Shown here: one piece after another, positions 57,301-64,000 of the stretch | Layout: every line of letters begins with the position of its first letter | Position numbering within the stretch: the first letter of the stretch is position 1 | Assembly (NCBI GenBank): GCA_003116995.1 | Contig: BDSL01000026.1 | Location: 620,001 to 684,000 of the forward strand | DNA length: 64,000 bases | Reading direction: 5' to 3' | Origin: Yamagishiella unicocca | Lineage: Eukaryota > Chlorophyta > Chlorophyceae > Chlamydomonadales > Volvocaceae | The notes under the pieces: model-generated | Database searches by the model: none | What the model saw: only the letters and a program-made list of their open reading frames with translations | Told to the model about the DNA's origin: nothing | Made by a program: the position numbers and the translations under genes

Positions 57301-60133
57301 CGTGTTAGGATTCCATGCATGCCCACCTACGCGTGGCCCCGGCGTCCCTCTTGTTGGGGCTCCGGTTGCGGCTCGGTACAGACCGGGATGGGATACGGTC
57401 GTGTATGCGCCTTGCCCACGTCCATGCACCTGCGCTGCAGCAAGACAGCGGCCCTGCGGATGTGTTCCTGAGGACGGGTTGGAGAGCACAGGGCCGAACG
57501 CAGGACCGCTGTCGCCCCCCTGGCAACCGCGCCAAGCCTAACCAGCCATCCGCCACGTGTCACCCTCACCCCCTGCAGCTTGCACGTGGTGTACATCAAC
57601 ACGTCGCTGCGCACCAAGGCCCTGGCCCACGCGGTGGTGCCCACCATCACCTGCACCTCGTCCAATGTGGTGCAGACGGTGCTGTCGGCCTTCGCGCAGG
57701 TGCGGTGCGGCAACAGGTCCAGGGAGGGCCGGGGGAGGGCGTGAGAGGAGGGCAGCCGGTGGAGGGCCGGGGAAGTCCTGGCCCTGGGGGATATTGTCAC
57801 ACATGGCGACGTCGTCGAATTGGAAGAAGGGCGGCCGCAGGTCCTGCCAGCGATAGTGATAGCCTTGTTAGGTGTTCGTCATCCTTCCGTGCGCGCCTGC
57901 GCTTTCAGACCAGATATTGCGGCAATGCGACTGACTTGCACGTGCGCTGGCGCCCACGGCGTCGGCCCCCTCTCCTCTCCTTTCCTCTCCTCTCAGGTGC
58001 CCCACGCAACCGTGTGGTACGGCCCCGACACCTACATGGGCCGCAACCTGGCGCAGCTCTTCGCCGACCTGGCCTCCAGCGCTACCGACGATGACGTGCG
58101 GCGGCTGCACCCCGGCCACACAGTGGAGAGCATCAGGTGGCGCAGGAGGCGGGGCTCGCGTTACCGTGAAAAGGAAGATGGGAGGGCTTGTACACGTGGC
58201 TAGTATGGTACACTGCTGTTCATTTCGTGTTACCGTAGGCCAGGCGATGGGGGATGTTCGAGGCGTAGGCCGTTACTAGGCACTAGTGGCGTGGAGTTGG
58301 TACTGGGGCCTTGGGAGCTGACCTCCGGGGCCGCTGCCACCCGCAGGTCCTTGCTGCCGCGCTTCCGCTACTTCAACGACGGCACCTGCATCGTGCACCA
58401 CATCTTCGGCGGGGAGGTTTCGGAGCTGGTGCGGACAGCGTACGGCGACGCCTACCTGGCGGCCCACTTCGAGGTGCCGGGAGAGATGTTCCGACTGGCC
58501 ATGGAGGTGAGGGCCCATAAAGGGAGGCGGGAGGCCCACGTGGGTCCAAGTTGTGTATGCGTTTAGGTGCATTCCACAGGGTTTTCGAGGAAAGACGACA
58601 GTGTGACTTCCAACATAACAAGTCTGCCGCAGAGCGGCTGAGGGGCTGAGGGGCGCGTGTCTTGATTCGTCGCTTCCCGTACTTGACATGCAGCCCTGTT
58701 GTGTGCCGCAACAGGCTCAGCGCAGCAGGAATATGGGCGTGGTCGGATCGACCTCCAACATTCTGACCTTCATCTCTGACAAGGTGCGCTTTTAGTGAAC
58801 CCCGGTTGCGCCGGGGCTTGACTAGCCCCGGGCGTCAGGGCGTCACGTCTGCAGCGTTCTGCCGCGTTAGGAACAGGACGCGCCTGCAGACATCGACTCA
58901 GCGCGGGACATTGCCATGATTGGCAACGGCCGCGCACGTAGTGGCCACGGTATTAGTCCTGTTGCACCGATTAGTAGGTGGTGGTATTCATCGGGCACGC
59001 AGCTACTGACGCAGCGGTGCCGCTGCCGCAGGTGGCCGAGGCGCTGGCGGCTCCTCGCCCCGAGAGGCTCCAGTTCGTGCTGGGCACGGAGGCGGGCATG
59101 ATCACGTCCATCGTGCGCAAGGTGCAAGGCATGCTGCGAAAGGTAGGCGGCAGGGGCTGGGTGTAGGAAGCGCTAGGCGGCTACGAATGATTTTCCACAG
59201 GGAAAGTGCGGCCATGGCGGTATGCTGCTGTAGGTTTGCTGGTTGGGGCAACGTGAAGCATGCTACTTACGTGCCAAACTGCTGGTGTGATCCCTGCCAG
59301 GCGGGCCGCAACGATGTGGAGGTCGAGGTGGTGTTCCCGGTGGCTCCCACCGCCATCACCACCAGCCGCCAGGCCACCAGCGGCGGGCCGGTGGAGCTGC
59401 CCTCGGGGCTGGAGCTGGTGCCGGGTAGGTCTCCGTAGGGGGCCTTTGCTGTGCCACGCCTGGAATGGCTGTCTGAGGGTACCGTAGCGCCTCCGCCTTG
59501 CCTCTACCGCGCTTCTGGGCGTGGTGTACGGCGTGACATCTTGCGCTGCATGTGGGTTATCGTACACACTTGTGCGCCCCCTCGCCGTCCCCACCTACCA
59601 GGCCCGGCATCAGGCGAGGGCTGCAGCTTGGAAGGCGGCTGCGCTGCCTGCCCGTACATGAAAATGAACACGCTCAGCGCGCTGATGCTGGTCTGCGATC
59701 GGGTCGGCAGCCCCGCAGGTACGACCTGGGCCTGAGCCCTCGGCACACGGCTTGAGCACACCTGGGCGGCATCAGAAGTGCCCTTGCCAGCCGGAGCCGG
59801 TGAAGCTGCCCCCTTGTTTTGCCCAGCGGCCCACCGCCACCGCCTTGCCATCGTTGCCGCAGCGTTCTAGGCCCTCGCGCCTTCCACTCGTGCTCCCGCA
59901 CTTGATACCTGCTGATGACTGCATGCGCCCCTTGTGCGCCGCGCTGCGCAGGCGAGGCCCTGCTGGAGAGGTACCGGCCGCGCACCTACAGCGAGGAGCG
60001 GGTGAGCGGGCGCAGCCTGGCGTCCGCCGGCTGCGTGCCCATCCTGCACATGAGGCACTTCTCCCAGAACAAGGCGCTCAGCGCCGACCTTTTGGAAGAT
60101 ATCAAGAGCCGCCAAGCCGGGCAGGCCAAGTAA
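54345..60133 (+). CDS. NADA: Plastid quinolinate synthase, SufE-NadA fusion
   Basis: It condenses iminoaspartate with dihydroxyacetone phosphate to quinolinate, the second step of de novo NAD synthesis from aspartate; plant versions act in plastids. The leader (MYSRPNTQRANPTCGSRTSC, basic and Ser/Thr-rich) suits a transit peptide. Next is a SufE domain: RVMGCTAQVWLTAQLD with its Cys, GWSDSELTRGLVALLVKGLS and LSPSRTNGFANMV. The NadA part follows: QIGVVAHFYMDPEVQ, HIAISDSLVMADTAV, CVLGVDFMSENVRAI, AEIGCSLAEAAESESYMSYL, HVVYINTS, TITCTSSNVVQTVLSAFAQ, GTCIVHHIFGGEVSELVR, EVPGEMFRLAMEA, FVLGTEAGMITSIV, EGCSLEGGCAACPYMKMNTL and PILHMRHFSQNK. Iron-sulfur cysteines are present. About 18 exons: 54345-54506, 54605-54765, on to the last near 59952-60133. 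Roughly 730 residues, like plant QS (about 720). The exact joint near 56460 is uncertain. TGTAA lies 87 bases after the stop. Confidence 0.97.
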
Positions 60134-60219
60134 GGGCAGGCGGAGGAGTTGCTAGGTTGTGGGTGACACTGACTTGTGGGGCGCACTCCTCGCGGCCCTG
60201 GATGGGTGGCTTCAAGATG

Positions 60220-60224
60220 TGTAA
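60220..60224 (+). terminator. TGTAA polyadenylation signal of NADA
   Basis: It lies 87 bases downstream of the NADA stop on the same strand. Confidence 0.65.
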
Positions 60225-60990
60225 CAGGCACGCTTCGCGGGCAGCATTGGCGTGGTCAAGAGGAGTACGGGTTAGCGCTCTGGCCTTCGGCGCATGTGTA
60301 CATGGTGGAGATGGTTATGGGTTGGGTTGTGGGATGAAGTGGTCGGGGACTGACGTAAGGCCGCGGTACGGTGTATTGGGATGCACATCCTGGTGCTTGC
60401 GGCTACCAGCCTGGCCGAAAGCATCCATGCACTGAAGTATGTGCATGTTTCTAAGGAACCGGCATTGGCATTGGCCATCGGCGACTACATAGCTATCAGC
60501 ACCCGGGCACCGTTTGCGAGACCCTTTTCCTCGCGTAGTGATGTGCTGGATGATGGGGACGAAACACGCACTGTTCATATATGTTCCGCGTACGTCCGCG
60601 TGGGTTCATACGCAATGGCAGTTCTGGGCGGTTCTGGGCGGTTCTGGGCCTTTATCCGGATCCCAGTAGATCTCCACGCCGCATCTCATCCATCTCGTCA
60701 GGTAGTTTGCTAGCGAGTGCCAATAACGCCGTCGAGGCATTTTGCGACAGCCCTAGTGTCCCTAGAGCAGGAGCGATTGTGGCAGAGTGTATTCCGAGTG
60801 ACGTATCGGCCCAAATTAGCTGTGTGGACGAGGCGGTGTTCGCGAGATTGGCAGGCTGGTACGGCCGGCGCGCACCATATGTACCCGGTGATCTGAGCTC
60901 CCGACTCGAGCTGCAAGGTTTGCTGAGTATCCGCTTCCCTCCGCCATGGAACCACGGTTCAGCAGAAATGCATGGCTGCACCTCAACCCA

Positions 60991-60995
60991 TTACA
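60991..60995 (-). terminator. Candidate TGTAA polyadenylation signal of the aspartate aminotransferase
   Basis: TTACA on the plus strand, about 565 bases after the aminotransferase stop at 61559-61561. Confidence 0.4.
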
Positions 60996-61558
60996 ATGAC
61001 GCGCACCATGAAGCGCGGGCGGTGAGCTGCAGGTGGCACCGCAAACGGTGTCACATGTTGTCCTTTCCAAGCTAAAACAGTAATCTAACACAGTAATAAA
61101 ATTTAACACACAAAATAAATTGCACACTAAGCCGCAAGTTTGCGCATACTTCAATTGCACTCAGTACGGTCTGCCAGACGAGTCGGGTCAAGAGCAGCAA
61201 ACACGAAGTGGTAGGAATACTCCAGGTCGAAACAACTCACCTCCCTACTAGTGGCATCACATCGACACCCTCTGTTCACTGACTTCCCGAAAACCAACCT
61301 ATCGTTCAATGCAGCACCGCCTGCCCGGTCATCCGACTATGTCCTGCACCGGGCGCTTGCAGCCCCTACGTAAGTACGATGAGCCCTGAGTAGACTACTT
61401 GATATCTACCCCTGATGAATGGGTCCCACGTTCCGGATCGTCAGGTCGGGCACGATGAATTTGCTCCGTACCAGCAATTATCATGCAGTGCGCGACTCCG
61501 GCTCACAGCAACCAAGCGCACGACTGCTGCTGTTGTCTCATCCCATGTGCGTGCATCT

Positions 61559-64000
61559 CTACTGCCGACCGCTCGTCACTTTGTGGATGGCCTCGGCCAG
61601 ACGGTCCACGTTGTGGGAGTTGACCCCGGCCATGGAAATGCGGCCGTTGCGGGTCATGTAGATGTGGTCCTTTGACGCAAGCGTGTCCACCATCTCACCG
61701 GTCATGCCGCTGTATGCGAACATGCCAATTTGGTCAGTGATGTGGTTCCAAGGCAGGGGGCTTCCAGCCTCCTGCAGTTGCAGGGGGACGGCCGAGATGG
61801 TCGTACACACCGATTCGCTCCTGGCATCTCACGGCAATGTGGCGGTGAGGATGTCCCTAACCGGACGCAAATCAGGTTGGGAGTCTTGGTACTTCAACTT
61901 CCCTGGAGCCTAATTCAGTTGAACGCAGGTACATCATGCCCATTATGCTTCGAACATTGGAAGCATGGAGAACAATCTATAGCGCCGCACTCTATCAGCG
62001 ACCCGAGCTTACCTCCAGTCGCCGCCGCAGCAGCGACCGCATGGAGATAATGCGATCCGCCATCACCTTGACCTCCTGAATTTTTCACCGAGTTTGCAAG
62101 GGAAGTACGCTTTGTGAAGGGCGAGGTTGTCGAAAAAGCCATGTGAAGGAGCGAGTGCCGGCTGCGGCACACGTAGAGATCCACAGTGCTGGTAGGGCAG
62201 TGCCTCGCCAGGACATTGGGCACTGTGACGTTTCGACACCGTACCTTAGCGCACACAGCCCACCGCGTTCAGGCTCCCTTTTCTCTCCCCTCCATCGTCT
62301 ACGTTCGCCGGCGCGAACTGGGCACACGGAATTCCGCTACCGGCATACGGTGCTCATCCCTCGATTACAACGCCGCTCCTTGAGCTAGTTCCCTTCCGCG
62401 TGGCGACGCACGCACGCACACGCGCACGCCCGGAAACACGCACCTTGTACCACAGCGCCCTCAGGGTGGGGTCCTCGAGGATCTTGGTCACCAGCAGCGC
62501 GCCGTGCAGCGGCGGGTTGGAGTACATGGCTCGCGCCACGGCCTTCAGCTGGCTCTCAACAGCGGCGGCGTCCCTGTCATCGCCGCCAACAACACAGGGT
62601 GCAGTCCAATATAACAAACGTGCGCCAACAGGTGGTGGGCTAACGTTAAGAGACCGCCCGGTGTCCCAGGTGCACGGTGCAACGCCCTCATCCGCCCCTC
62701 ACGCGGCCTTCCACGGCCAGGCCCCCCGGAAGAGGCCGCACCTGGGGTTGTCGCACACGATGGAGAGGCAGCCCACGCGCTGGCCGTACAGTCCCATGTT
62801 CTTGGCGTAACTCTGGCTGACCGCCAGGCGGTGTCCGTCGGCCAGGAAAATGCGGATCGACTGCGCGTCACGGTCGCAGTCACCGCTGGCGAAGCCCTGC
62901 AGAGCAACACAAGGGGCAGCAGCCCCCAGCAGCGCGCTTACATACACCCACGATTTTGCGCCTAAACGTATCGTAAGCATCTCCTTGTCAAGGCCCCCCT
63001 CGCCCGCCCTCGTGCAATGAACTCCATACCGGATACCCACATGGCGGTACATGTTACAGCAAGGTACATACACCTGTTTGACCCGACCTCTGCTCCTTTC
63101 CATTCCCCCGATCTGCGGCGAGCATGCTTGCTAGTTCTGACCCACGCATGTTTCGAGGCGAGGTTATGCACCACGTCACAGCCCACGCAAAACCGACGCA
63201 TCCTCGCGCGACCCGCACCGCACCTGGTACGCCATGTCGAACATGGGGAAGTGTCGCTTCTCCGCCATGACCCGCGAGATGGTGCGCCACTGGTCCGCCG
63301 TGGGGTCGACCCCCGTGGGGTTGTGCGCGCACGCGTGCATCAGGAAGACGCTGCCGTCGGGGGCGCGCTGCAGGCGGCGGAGGTGCAGCACAAGACAGTC
63401 AGGTAGGCGGTTCCACCCGGGCTCTCTCGCACTTGGATGGGTAGCACATCCAAAGCTGACGCCTCTGCGGTTGTCTTTACATCGGTGCCATGTCTACTGT
63501 GGAAACCCCTAGCTGCCGCCATGCGAGCGAAGAGGGTAACCGTGTGCCGTAGCGTGCCGTGCGCTGAGCCCCCGCATTTCTTCAAGCTGTGCAACAAATC
63601 CAATGGTCCAGTTAAATATGGCCCTAGCTAGGCCCTCTACCCCGATGCCGGCTACCTGGGCCTGGCACCTCTCGCACCTGCGCGTCCTCCAGGAAACCCT
63701 CCAAGTCCAGACCCCGCGTCTCTGGCTTGAAATAGCGGTACTTCGCGTACTCCACGCCAGAATCACGCCAAATGTTGAAGTGGTTTGACCAGGTTGGCTC
63801 CGGGATGAACACCTTGGTGCCCGGCATGAACCTACACGTCGACGCATGTTCAATAGACAATGTATTTATCGGTTCCATGATTTCATCGTCCCCATGCCGG
63901 CCAAACATACCGTTTCTGGAACTCAGCAAAGAGGCGGCAGGAGCCAGTGCCCGAGAGGGACTGTACCCCGGCAACTAAGCCATCGCGGAGTACCGCGTGG
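61559..64000 (-). CDS. Aspartate aminotransferase (class I), N-terminus beyond the window
   Basis: This PLP enzyme interconverts aspartate + 2-oxoglutarate and oxaloacetate + glutamate. Minus-strand blocks in order: [19 protein letters not shown] (63911-63974), [19 protein letters not shown] and [19 protein letters not shown] (63678-63831), [20 protein letters not shown] and [11 protein letters not shown] (about 63224-63367), [17 protein letters not shown] with the PLP lysine in [16 protein letters not shown] (about 62746-62898), [18 protein letters not shown] (about 62443-62582), [14 protein letters not shown] (about 61998-62076) and [15 protein letters not shown] then [20 protein letters not shown] (61559-61779). 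The NPTGVDPT motif, the Lys and the RNGRISMAG Arg are the catalytic and substrate-binding hallmarks. About the first quarter of the protein lies past position 64000, so the compartment (cytosol, plastid or mitochondrion) cannot be told. Confidence 0.95.

Larger units (their letters stand above)
60134..61558. other. Convergent region with unassigned plus-strand frames
   Basis: It holds the NADA 3' UTR and, on the minus strand, the aminotransferase 3' UTR. Two ATG-started plus-strand frames overlap here: 60381-60713 (110 residues) and 60581-61075 (164 residues, reading somewhat protein-like, for example DVSAQISCVDEAVFARLAGW). Neither has a recognised domain. Three copies of GTTCTGGGCG sit near 60620-60650. 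The part from 61080 to 61550 shows nothing. Confidence 0.45.

Overview
The window looks like nuclear DNA of a chlamydomonadalean (volvocine-type) green alga. Four things point there. The genes are GC-rich and cut by many short GT-AG introns. Their closest recognisable relatives are plant and algal: a SufE-NadA fusion quinolinate synthase, an ACL5-type aminopropyltransferase and a plant UBP3/4-type ubiquitin protease. TGTAA polyadenylation signals, typical of this algal group, lie behind several genes. Genes for two cilium-associated families (CCDC33-like, LRRIQ1-like) are present. I cannot name the species. I saw nothing prokaryotic, viral or CRISPR-like, and no tRNA or rRNA gene.

Layout, left to right: BRF1 (+, 885-6586); the last exon of a small membrane protein (-, 7769-7924); a C2/coiled-coil CCDC33-like gene (+, about 9296-18242); NAD(P)H-hydrate dehydratase NAXD (+, 19324-22106); a PPTC7-like PP2C phosphatase (-, 24165-27049); the ERAD lectin OS-9 (-, about 28124-31440); an LRRIQ1-like leucine-rich/IQ protein (+, 32113-44099); a USP12/46/UBP3-like deubiquitinase (-, 45890-48606); thermospermine synthase ACL5 (-, 50368-53878); quinolinate synthase NADA (+, 54345-60133); and an aspartate aminotransferase (-, from 61559, running off the right edge). 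Most exon boundaries were placed by joining conserved protein blocks at GT-AG sites with matching phase. BRF1, NAXD, the deubiquitinase and ACL5 could each be rebuilt as a full-length frame; exon joints in the other genes are partly approximate.

The genes do not form one pathway; this is ordinary eukaryotic gene order. Functional links are loose. NADA makes the quinolinate precursor of NAD and NAXD repairs damaged NAD(P)H. Aspartate, the substrate of the enzyme upstream of NADA, is made by aspartate aminotransferases. OS-9 and the deubiquitinase both belong to protein quality control and ubiquitin biology. CCDC33-like and LRRIQ1-like proteins belong to families tied to motile cilia.

Introns and flanks are rich in minisatellites (9- to 81-bp units). 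The most striking non-coding structure is a perfect 29-bp inverted repeat with a 7-base loop inside a CCDC33-like intron (14630-14694). I found no clear new biological system. The best open leads are this hairpin, the unrecognised small membrane protein, two orphan exon-like frames (665-856 and about 27635-27800) and a few unassigned small ORFs.
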